Shown in pieces: positions 7,126-13,485 of a DNA stretch of 13,485 bases. Both the position numbers and the translations under genes were made by a program. The stretch comes from an uncultured Ezakiella sp. (GTDB taxonomy: Bacteria > Bacillota > Clostridia > Tissierellales > Peptoniphilaceae). Position 1 is the first letter of the stretch; every line of letters starts with the position of its first letter. The notes beneath the pieces are model-generated. The model had not been told where the DNA came from and searched no databases. It saw nothing but the letters and a program-made list of their open reading frames with translations. The stretch lies in NCBI GenBank assembly GCA_947293975.1, contig CAMYPV010000031.1, positions 1 through 13,485 of the forward strand. The letters are read 5' to 3'.

Positions 7126-7168
7126 AAAACGCTTGCCGCTTACGGTCGGTAGGCGCTACATGCGTTTT
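7126..7168 (-). repeat. Degenerate third repeat flanked by AAAACGC/GCGTTTT
   Basis: AAAACGC (7126-7132) and GCGTTTT (7162-7168) form a 7-bp inverted repeat. The segment between them, read on the minus strand, has TGTAG...ACCGACCG like copies A1 and A2 but is otherwise diverged. It may be an older member of the same family that keeps a hairpin. Confidence 0.5.
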
Positions 7169-7202
7169 ATTGCTTGTAAATCTTAACTCAAGTGTGGATT
7201 TT

Positions 7203-7236
7203 GCACAAAAAAATAGACGATTTTGTCGTCTATTTT
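7203..7236 (-). terminator. Intrinsic terminator of the proS operon
   Basis: On the minus strand, AAAATAGACGA (7236-7226) pairs with TCGTCTATTTT (7220-7210) around a 5-base loop, followed by a T-run (down to about 7206). The hairpin overlaps the stop codon of the methyltransferase gene (7230-7232). Confidence 0.9.
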
Positions 7237-8537
7237 AATTCGAGTTCGAACACTGATTCTATATTTAATGTTGCGCGGAAATTATCGAATGCTTTAAATG
7301 TTTTGGCTTGGTAATTGTCCATCGCTTTTATGTCGGCAACCGCTGTGACTGGGTTGCAGCTTACATATATTATACGGCGCACGCCCGATTGGTTTAGCGC
7401 TTCGACAACCTTTGGGTGCAGGCCCACTCGTGGCGGGTCGACGATTATCAAGTCTGCCTTATCCTCACGCGTTACGAAATCTTTGCAGTCTCCAAGTATC
7501 GGCGTGATGTTTTCAATGCCGTTTGCCTTTAACATATTTTTTGCGTCGTCAACATTTGCGGGGTTTATCTCGACCGAATAAATCTGCCTTGCGTTTTTGT
7601 GCATAATCGCGCCGATTACTGCACTGCCCGCGTAGAGATCCCATATTGTGTCGACATTTGTCGTGACGCTTTTTACATATTCATAAAGCTCTGCAGCCGC
7701 CAACGTGTTTGTCTGAAAGAACGAAAATGGTCCGATTTTAAATCTAACTCCGCACACATCTTCGTATATTGCGTCGTCGCCGTAAATTTTCTCCACGCTC
7801 TCCGGCACAATTGCGTCTGACAGCGAGTCGTTTACGGTGTGATAGATTGATTTGATTTTATCGAGCAATTTTTCGTCGTCAAGCTTTTTAATCAGCGATT
7901 CGACATCCAGTTTGTGGTTTGAAGTCGTTACGATGTTTAAAAGATAATTGTCGTCGCTTACGCTGTGCCTTACGACAAGATGCCTAAAAAATCCGTCCGC
8001 TCTGTAGCGATGATAAAATGGATAGCCAGTACTTTCTGCAAATTCTCTCACTGCGATTTTTATGCGGTCCATGTCGTGTGGCACGAGTTTGCAGTCCTTC
8101 GCTTCGACTATGTTGTGAAACTTCGCTTTTTCGTGCAATCCAAGCTTCAAGTCGCCGCCTTTTTCTTCGTCGCCAAAAGTGTATTCCATTTTGTTTCTGT
8201 AACGCTCGAGCGTTGTCGGACTATGTAGTCCCAAAAACTCCACACCCTCAAGCGTTGACGCAAGTCTTTCGAGTTCAAGCGTCTTGATATGATTTTCGTC
8301 ATCGTAATTTATGTCGCGAAATCTGCAGCCGCCACATCTGTCTTGAAGTTCGCAGTCAACGATTTTCTCGTACGGCGTGCTTAGCACTTCCATAATGTCG
8401 GCTTTGCCCTTTTTGCCTGCCCAAAACAAAACTTTTTCGTTTGGCAATCCCTCTTTTGCGTGATAATTCTTGTCCTCTGTCTTGATTGTGGTGCGTTTGT
8501 TAAACTCCAAGCGAGTTACAATTCCCATCTTCTCCAT
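7230..8537 (-). CDS. rlmD: RNA (uracil-5-)-methyltransferase, RlmD/TrmA family
   Basis: The 435-residue enzyme uses S-adenosylmethionine to make 5-methyluridine in RNA, most likely 23S rRNA. An N-terminal TRAM-like RNA-binding domain (about 1-55) is followed by a probable iron-sulphur site (C62, C68, C71 in CELQDRCGGC, and C149). The methyltransferase core has FFQTN (273-277), the SAM loop DLYAGSAVIG (300-309), acidic E323 in VEINP, DPPRVGLHP (367-375), the nucleophile C394 in YVSCNP and a candidate base E427 near the C-terminus. The SAM loop reads AGSAV where the family usually has CGTGT. U1939, U747 or a tRNA target cannot be told apart here, so the symbol is tentative. The ATG overlaps the upstream stop (TAATG) with GGAG at 8546-8549. 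M4 is an alternative start. Last gene of the operon. Confidence 0.9.
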   Translation of the reverse strand: MEKMGIVTRLEFNKRTTIKTEDKNYHAKEGLPNEKVLFWAGKKGKADIMEVLSTPYEKIVDCELQDRCGGCRFRDINYDDENHIKTLELERLASTLEGVEFLGLHSPTTLERYRNKMEYTFGDEEKGGDLKLGLHEKAKFHNIVEAKDCKLVPHDMDRIKIAVREFAESTGYPFYHRYRADGFFRHLVVRHSVSDDNYLLNIVTTSNHKLDVESLIKKLDDEKLLDKIKSIYHTVNDSLSDAIVPESVEKIYGDDAIYEDVCGVRFKIGPFSFFQTNTLAAAELYEYVKSVTTNVDTIWDLYAGSAVIGAIMHKNARQIYSVEINPANVDDAKNMLKANGIENITPILGDCKDFVTREDKADLIIVDPPRVGLHPKVVEALNQSGVRRIIYVSCNPVTAVADIKAMDNYQAKTFKAFDNFRATLNIESVFELELK

Positions 8538-10141
8538 TATTCATGCTCCACATTTACGCTCGGCGCAAGCACAGCCTTAAAGAATGTGCCTCCGTCTTTG
8601 TTGATAAATGGCTCGATTTTTTCGTATGGAATCGTCTCGTTTTCAAATTTGTCGCCATCTTTAACCGTAATTTTTAAATCGTCATCAAGTGTAAACGCCA
8701 CAATAGACACGTCTTTATTTCTAAAACTTGTGAGATACAAAATCGCCTTCTCTAAGTCCGCCGACTTAAAGATGTCTTTTAGCCTTACAACTTCAGCTCT
8801 TGAAATGTCGTACATAAATGTCGCTTCGCCCTCAGCATTATTAATTGTAATGTCCAAGATGTCGCCGCGAATTTTCATCTCGATTTTTCTGTCTGCGAGA
8901 TTTGTAAGCTCGTCCACCGCAGCTTTTAGATTTTGGTTTGTGCTTGGATTTAAGCGATCGTTAAAGATCATCGGATACTTTGGATCGCCCGCAATAATTG
9001 CAAGCACATTCTCGAGCCTTGTCGCATTTGGCGAGGTGTATTTTAAATTTTTATCCTTGTCAAAATAAAAAGTGTTCTCGTTAGTCTTTATAATATAAAA
9101 GTTTTCGTCCTTCGACACGTCAATTGCACCTGCGACCTCTGGGCCGTCGAGCTTCTTGCCGTTTTTGTCGAGAAACTCCGGCTCTTCGCCAATTATCGCA
9201 CAGATGACACCGCCGTTTTTGTCAAAGCCATCTGCACTCAAGTACGAGTACTTGTAGTCGGTCAGCTGTGTGCCGTCGATGTTAAAAAGTGCAAAACCGT
9301 CTTTGTTGCGTGCGGAGAAAAACTTCTTGCTAAGCAGTCTCACGTCGTCATAGATTGGAGGCTGAAGCTCCTTGCCATTTACTGAGTAAATTGCATTTTG
9401 GATTTTGCCACCATTTCTCGTCAAAATCGAGAGCATGTCGTAGTTTACATCCACAATGTCGCCCTTGATGTCCTTGAAGATTTCGTCGCCATCTTGATTT
9501 AAAAGATTCAAACTGTCCTCGCGTTTTGCAAGCAAATACTCGGAATCGCTCGCCTTTACAACCTCGCTGTAAGGTAGCGATGTAGATGTGCCATCCTTCT
9601 TGATCTTGTAAGACGCGCAGTCTTTCGTTGCAACCGCAAATTCCTTGCCAAACGAATACGCCTCATCATACATAGGCTCCGCAACGATTTCCTTCTCAGT
9701 TCTGTAGCCCCACTTGCCATTTTCCATGAATGCAAAAATTCCATTCGACTCTGACTTAATATAATCGTGAGTCAAAATCTCCACTTTGTTCTTCAAGTCA
9801 TAAAGCGTGTTTTTGCCGTCTCTGATCAAAATCGCTCTGTCGCCATAAATTTCAGCAACATTATCAAATTTAACATTTACAAGGCTCTCGCCCTTTTTGT
9901 TGATGATTTCAATAATGCCGTCCTTGACCACAATTGCGTAGTCTTTTGAATGATCGCCGTCAAAATTCAAAAGTACGTCATCAAAACTTGCCAAAACATC
10001 TTCGGTTTTTTTGTTTATAAATTTGTAGCCTAACTTGTTGTTCTCAACAGCGGTTACAGGGTAGAGCTTTGAACCTTGTCCAAAGCAACCCACCGCAAAC
10101 AAACTCAAGATTAAAATTGCAATAATCAAGAGTCTTCTCAT
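8537..10141 (-). CDS. WG-repeat lipoprotein with RsiV/DUF3298-like C-terminus
   Basis: The 534-residue protein has an N-terminal MRRLL signal, a hydrophobic stretch and the lipobox FAVGC, predicting lipid attachment at C19 and an extracytoplasmic location. Residues about 25-370 look like a series of beta-repeats of 40-50 residues. The clearest WG unit is GKWGYRTEKEIVAEPMYDEA (142-161), and others are looser (NGKELQPPIYDDV around 255-267, INKKGE around 80-85). The C-terminal part (about 440-520) resembles the DUF3298/RsiV extracellular domain: VRLKDIF (452-458), a strand pair, then IPYEKIEPFI (504-513). Function is unknown. A peptidoglycan or ligand-binding surface role is only a guess. AAGGAG (10151-10156) lies 9 bases before the ATG, which overlaps the gltX stop. 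Its place inside an aminoacyl-tRNA synthetase operon is unexpected. Confidence 0.85.
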   Translation of the reverse strand: MRRLLIIAILILSLFAVGCFGQGSKLYPVTAVENNKLGYKFINKKTEDVLASFDDVLLNFDGDHSKDYAIVVKDGIIEIINKKGESLVNVKFDNVAEIYGDRAILIRDGKNTLYDLKNKVEILTHDYIKSESNGIFAFMENGKWGYRTEKEIVAEPMYDEAYSFGKEFAVATKDCASYKIKKDGTSTSLPYSEVVKASDSEYLLAKREDSLNLLNQDGDEIFKDIKGDIVDVNYDMLSILTRNGGKIQNAIYSVNGKELQPPIYDDVRLLSKKFFSARNKDGFALFNIDGTQLTDYKYSYLSADGFDKNGGVICAIIGEEPEFLDKNGKKLDGPEVAGAIDVSKDENFYIIKTNENTFYFDKDKNLKYTSPNATRLENVLAIIAGDPKYPMIFNDRLNPSTNQNLKAAVDELTNLADRKIEMKIRGDILDITINNAEGEATFMYDISRAEVVRLKDIFKSADLEKAILYLTSFRNKDVSIVAFTLDDDLKITVKDGDKFENETIPYEKIEPFINKDGGTFFKAVLAPSVNVEHE

Positions 10142-11589
10142 TATTTAATTCTCCTTAAAATTTCTTCCTTGCCCAATAGATACAAGCATTTGTCAAACTC
10201 AGGGCCGTGTGCAGTGCCGGTTAAAAGCGCACGTGTTGGCATAAATAGATTTTTGCCCTTTACGCCAGTTTTTTCACGCACAAGCTTCATAAAGCCCTTT
10301 GCATAATCAAGAGTCAACTCTTCGCCCTCAAGAAGTTCCACAATTGCCGCTCTAATTGCAGGCACGTCTGGACTTTCGAGCCATTCCTTTGCGTCGTCCT
10401 CGACCTCGTAATCGCCAGGCATCAAGAGTTTGCACTTCTCTGCAAGCACCTTTAGAGTTTCAGCATTTTCTTTAAACGCATCCATCATCACAACATAATG
10501 TTCGTGATTGTTGTCGATTTCCTCAGCTGTGATGCCAAGCACTTCGACCATATAAGGCTTTGCAAGTTCCAAAAGCTTTTCGCTGTCAGTGTTTCTGATG
10601 TAGTGAGCATTTGTCCAATTTAATTTCTCGATGTCAAAAATTCCGCCCGTTTTGCTGACGCGGTCAAAGTCGAACAACTTGATCATCGTATCCATGTCCA
10701 TAATTTCCTCTTCAGAGTCAGGACTCCAGCCAAGGAGTGCAAGATAGTTTACAAGAGCTTCCGGCAAATATCCCGCAGCCCTAAAGTCTTCAACCGCAAC
10801 GTCGCCTTGACGCTTCGAGAGTTTCTTTCTGTCTTTGTTCAAAACAGTTGGTAGATGCACGTACTTCGGTGCTTCCCAACCGAGAGCCTCGTATAAATAC
10901 ACGTGCTTAGGAGTTGAAGGCAGCCATTCTTCGCCACGCACAATGTGAGTTACGCCCATCAAATGGTCGTCAACAACAACCGCCATGTGATATGTCGGGA
11001 ATCCGTCAGACTTCAAAAGCACTTGATCGTCCATGTCGTCTGTATTAATCGTAATCTTGCCGCGAACCAAATCGTCAAAAGTGATGTTGACATCCTTTGG
11101 AAGCTTCAATCTTACAACATATTCTTCGCCAGCTGCGACGCGTTTTTTCGCCTCGTCAAGCGGAATTGAACGACAAAAGCCGTCGTACTTCGGAGCAAGC
11201 CCCTTGATCTCGCGTTCCTTGCGAACATTGTCAAGACGCTCTTTGTCGCAAAAACAATAGTAAGCGTGACCGCTTTCGATCAACTCATCAACGTATTTTC
11301 TGTAAATGTCAAGACGCTCCGACTGAGTGTATGGACCGTAGTCGCCAACCTCTTTTAGCTCGCCGTCAACGTATTTTGGCCCTTCGTCGTTTTCGATGCC
11401 GCTCCATTTTAAAGCGTCAAGCAAGTTCTCAACAGCGCCCTCAACATATCTCGTTCTATCTGTGTCTTCGATTCTTAAAATAAATTCGCCGCCCATCTTC
11501 TTTGCATAAAGATAGTTAAATAGCGCAGTTCTAAGTCCGCCAATGTGTAACCAACCCGTCGGTGACGGAGCAAAACGTAATCTTACCAT
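10141..11589 (-). CDS. gltX: Glutamyl-tRNA synthetase
   Basis: This 482-residue class I synthetase charges tRNA-Glu with glutamate. The Rossmann core shows RFAPSPTGWLHIGGLR (5-20, the HIGH motif as HIGG), FILRIEDTDRTR (36-47), the RGEEWLPSTPKHVYLYEALGW segment split around 218-238, and the KMSKS motif as KLSKR (256-260). The insertion has CFC and a later Cys (C112, C114, C139), three of the zinc ligands known in some GluRS. The C-terminal helical anticodon-binding domain (about 325-482) is full length. In Firmicutes this enzyme is often non-discriminating and also glutamylates tRNA-Gln, which GatCAB then amidates. The sequence does not let me decide. GAGGAG (11600-11605) precedes the ATG, which shares a base with the proS stop. 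Confidence 0.97.
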   Translation of the reverse strand: MVRLRFAPSPTGWLHIGGLRTALFNYLYAKKMGGEFILRIEDTDRTRYVEGAVENLLDALKWSGIENDEGPKYVDGELKEVGDYGPYTQSERLDIYRKYVDELIESGHAYYCFCDKERLDNVRKEREIKGLAPKYDGFCRSIPLDEAKKRVAAGEEYVVRLKLPKDVNITFDDLVRGKITINTDDMDDQVLLKSDGFPTYHMAVVVDDHLMGVTHIVRGEEWLPSTPKHVYLYEALGWEAPKYVHLPTVLNKDRKKLSKRQGDVAVEDFRAAGYLPEALVNYLALLGWSPDSEEEIMDMDTMIKLFDFDRVSKTGGIFDIEKLNWTNAHYIRNTDSEKLLELAKPYMVEVLGITAEEIDNNHEHYVVMMDAFKENAETLKVLAEKCKLLMPGDYEVEDDAKEWLESPDVPAIRAAIVELLEGEELTLDYAKGFMKLVREKTGVKGKNLFMPTRALLTGTAHGPEFDKCLYLLGKEEILRRIK

Positions 11590-13280
11590 TATTTCACTTC
11601 TCCTCTAATAATCTCAATCGCCTCATCAGCAGTAATTTCTTGTCTTTCGTCAGGATTTTTTCTGTAACTAAATTCAACAATATTTTCAGACGCACGCTTG
11701 CCAACGGTAATTCTAAGCGGAATACCAATCAAGTCGCGATCGTTGAATTTAACTCCGACTCTTTCTTTTCTATCGTCAATCAAAACCTCGCAGAATTTTG
11801 AAAGCTCGTTGTAAATTTTTTCGCCAAGCGCATTTTGTTCGTCGTCCTTTGTGTTGACAACAGTAACAATTGCGTGGAAAGGCGTAACGCTCATTGGCCA
11901 GATGATGCCTTGATCATCGTGGTTTTGCTCGATAATCGCAGTGATCGTTCTACTTACGCCGACTCCGTAGCTACCCATGTATAGTGGCGCGCGTTTGCCG
12001 TTTTCGTCAAGGAACAACGCACCCTCAGCCTCAGCGTATTTTGTGCCGAGACCAAAAATTTGTCCAACTTCAACACCGCGGCGAATTTTCATCGGCTTGC
12101 CATTAGGAGCAAGGTCGCCCTCGCGTGCCTCGAGCAAGTCTCCGCCATTTATCGCCTCAAAATCTCTGCCATAATTTACATTCTTTAAGTGGTAGTCAGC
12201 CTTATTTGCGCCCACCACGAAATTTTTCATATCAAGAATTCTCTCGTCGCAAATCACCTTTGCATTCAAGCCCACAGGCCCACAGAATCCAGCAACACCG
12301 CCAAGCTCCGCAATCTTGTCCGCATCAAGCATCTCAATCTCGTAATCATTTGCATCGATAAAATTGACCAGCTTCGTCAAATTAAGCTCACGATCGCCAG
12401 GCACCATTACAAATAGCGGCTCACCTGCGTTTGACAAGCAAACCATCTTTGCAGTCTTCGACTTGTCGATGTTTAAAAACTCAGACAAATCATCAATCGT
12501 CTTTGTATCAGGTGTATGAATTTCTTCGATTTCAAGAAGCTCGCTGTCGTCATTAATCTTGTAACTAACAGGACATTTCTCGATATTTGCAGCAAAATCG
12601 TAGTCCTCTGTGTATAGTAGCTCGCCCTCGCCAGTTTCTGAAAGCGCTTGGAACTCAACCGACAAATTGCCGCCCATCTGACCACTGTCAGAATCAACCT
12701 TAACATAGTCAAGGCCAATCTCGGTGAAAATCGCATCATAGCAATCTTCCATATTGTGATAACTCTTTAGCATTCCTTCGCGGTCGCGGTCAAACGAATA
12801 CGCATCCTTCATCAAAAACTCGCGGCTGCGATTCAAACCAAAACGCGGACGCTTCTCGTCACGATATTTAACTTGGAACTGATACAAGTTAAGTGGCAAC
12901 TGCTTATAAGAATTAAGCTCATCCTTAACAAGATAGCTGAAATACTCCTCAGCAGTTGGTCCCAAGCAAAACTCGCGATCATTTCTATCTCTGAGTTTAA
13001 AAAGCTCCGGCCCATATTTTTCCCATCTGCCAGATGCCTCCCAAATCTCCTTAGGTTGCACAACGCTCATCCTGATCTCTTGACCACCAAAAGCGTTCAT
13101 ATTCTTTCTAACAATGTTCTCAACATTCATCAACACCTTAAGACCAAGCGGCAAATACGAATACACACCCGTAACAGTACGGCGAATCATACCCGCCCTT
13201 AGCATAAGCTGATGACTTGCAATCTCTGCATCTGCCGGCACTTCCTTCAAAGTCGGCATATAATAATTTGATAATCTCAT
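11589..13280 (-). CDS. proS: Prolyl-tRNA synthetase, bacterial type with editing domain
   Basis: This 563-residue class II synthetase attaches proline to tRNA-Pro. Catalytic motif 1 lies near GVYSYLPLGLKV (38-49), motif 2 is RDEKRPRFG...REFLMKDAYSF (140-163), and motif 3 is GSYGVGVSRTITAIIEQN (436-453). The INS/YbaK-type editing domain (about 225-385) sits between motifs 2 and 3, with K278 in KTAKMV matching the lysine used to clear mischarged Ala-tRNA-Pro. The anticodon-binding domain (about 465-563) ends the protein. Small departures from the E. coli enzyme include FGLNRSREF (E. coli has Met for Asn) and GGNLSVEF (E. coli GGSASHEF). AGGGG (about 13287-13291) is 6 bases before the ATG. It is the first gene of the operon, directly after a T-box leader. 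Confidence 0.97.
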   Translation of the reverse strand: MRLSNYYMPTLKEVPADAEIASHQLMLRAGMIRRTVTGVYSYLPLGLKVLMNVENIVRKNMNAFGGQEIRMSVVQPKEIWEASGRWEKYGPELFKLRDRNDREFCLGPTAEEYFSYLVKDELNSYKQLPLNLYQFQVKYRDEKRPRFGLNRSREFLMKDAYSFDRDREGMLKSYHNMEDCYDAIFTEIGLDYVKVDSDSGQMGGNLSVEFQALSETGEGELLYTEDYDFAANIEKCPVSYKINDDSELLEIEEIHTPDTKTIDDLSEFLNIDKSKTAKMVCLSNAGEPLFVMVPGDRELNLTKLVNFIDANDYEIEMLDADKIAELGGVAGFCGPVGLNAKVICDERILDMKNFVVGANKADYHLKNVNYGRDFEAINGGDLLEAREGDLAPNGKPMKIRRGVEVGQIFGLGTKYAEAEGALFLDENGKRAPLYMGSYGVGVSRTITAIIEQNHDDQGIIWPMSVTPFHAIVTVVNTKDDEQNALGEKIYNELSKFCEVLIDDRKERVGVKFNDRDLIGIPLRITVGKRASENIVEFSYRKNPDERQEITADEAIEIIRGEVK

Positions 13281-13301
13281 AAAACACCCCTTTTTAAATA
13301 T

Positions 13302-13326
13302 AAAAAAAGCCTCATAAACATGAGGC
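13302..13326 (-). terminator. Regulatory terminator of the proS T-box leader
   Basis: On the minus strand, GCCTCA (13314-13309) is the second arm partner of the matching GCCTCA/TGAGGC pair (13326-13321 with 13314-13309), 6-base loop, followed by seven T residues (13308-13302). It lies about 20 bases before the proS ATG and would stop transcription unless the antiterminator forms. Confidence 0.92.
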
Positions 13327-13485
13327 GAAATTACGCGTTACCACTCAATTTGGTTCTTTGTAGTCGATAACGTGACCAAACGCGCCGAAGCGAAACAAGA
13401 AACAGGTTCGACCTAGCTATGTAATTCCTCGCACCAACCGGAAATTCTCTGAGTACAATCACTAAACCTACTAGCTTTCCGCATA
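13302..13485 (-). promoter_or_regulatory. Proline-specific T-box riboswitch leader (5' end outside window)
   Basis: Read on the minus strand, the conserved T-box AATTGAGTGGTAACGCGT (13350-13333) holds a UGGU bulge (13343-13340) able to pair with an uncharged tRNA ending ACCA, which fits the A73 of tRNA-Pro. Further upstream, CAGAGAATTTCCGGTTGGTGCGAGGAA (about 13451-13425) has the usual Stem I distal features. GTCGAACCTG then presents the codon CCU (13406-13404), a proline specifier followed by a purine. Uncharged tRNA-Pro would stabilise the antiterminator and switch on proS and the three genes behind it. The Stem I base and the promoter lie beyond the right edge. Confidence 0.9.

Noticed and set aside
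6699..7127. Short minus-strand open frames (65 and 69 codons) in the convergent gap
   Set aside because: They run through the palindrome and the repeats. The two repeat copies are 127 bases apart, so they are read in different frames, which argues against coding.
8460..9068. Long plus-strand open frame (202 codons) opposite the WG lipoprotein
   Set aside because: Antisense to two well-supported genes, low-complexity Ser/Phe-rich product, no ribosome site; a shadow frame.
13401..13408. Reading the T-box specifier as CUG (leucine)
   Set aside because: The shift by one base would be followed by U rather than the usual purine, and the downstream gene is prolyl-tRNA synthetase, so CCU is preferred.

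Overview
The window comes from the chromosome of an AT-rich, low-GC Gram-positive bacterium. The clues are a T-box riboswitch in front of an aminoacyl-tRNA synthetase operon, strong AGGAGG-like ribosome binding sites, lipoprotein signal peptides and a MurP/MupG-type cell-wall recycling operon. The flavour suggests an anaerobic Firmicute, perhaps Clostridia/Tissierellia (Peptoniphilaceae-like), but that placement is an inference and is not proven by the sequence.

Left part (1-4970). A partial minus-strand gene encodes an SF1-helicase-like P-loop ATPase whose C-terminus lies outside the window. It is divergent from a plus-strand operon murQ - murP-like PTS EIIBC - mupG (DUF871). Together these form a pathway for peptidoglycan sugars: MurP imports and phosphorylates MurNAc or MurNAc-GlcNAc, MupG splits the phosphorylated disaccharide, and MurQ removes lactate from MurNAc-6P to give GlcNAc-6P. 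The operon ends at a clear hairpin terminator. No MurR regulator and no EIIA are in the window.

Middle (4971-7229). A second plus-strand transcription unit has its own extended -10 promoter. It encodes a lipoprotein with two DUF3887-like domains and a (DEKT)n tail, overlapped by one base by a sirtuin deacylase gene, and it ends in a hairpin terminator. Next comes a gene-free convergent intergenic region full of repeats: a 125-bp imperfect palindrome with 8-bp terminal inverted repeats (MITE-like) sitting on the U-tract of the sirtuin terminator, then two nearly identical 44-bp repeats with a GGTCGACC palindrome and two degenerate relatives.

Right part (7203-13485, minus strand). A proline-type T-box leader precedes proS - gltX - WG-repeat lipoprotein - RlmD/TrmA-family RNA methyltransferase. 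All three junctions are TAATG one-base overlaps, and the operon ends in a hairpin terminator. A tRNA-Pro-sensing leader therefore probably controls not only ProRS but also GluRS, an uncharacterised surface lipoprotein and an RNA-modifying enzyme.

No rRNA, tRNA, CRISPR array or transposase gene was seen. The most unusual material is the repeat cluster at 6779-7163. The coding content is mostly recognisable families, and I found no clear evidence of a wholly new system.
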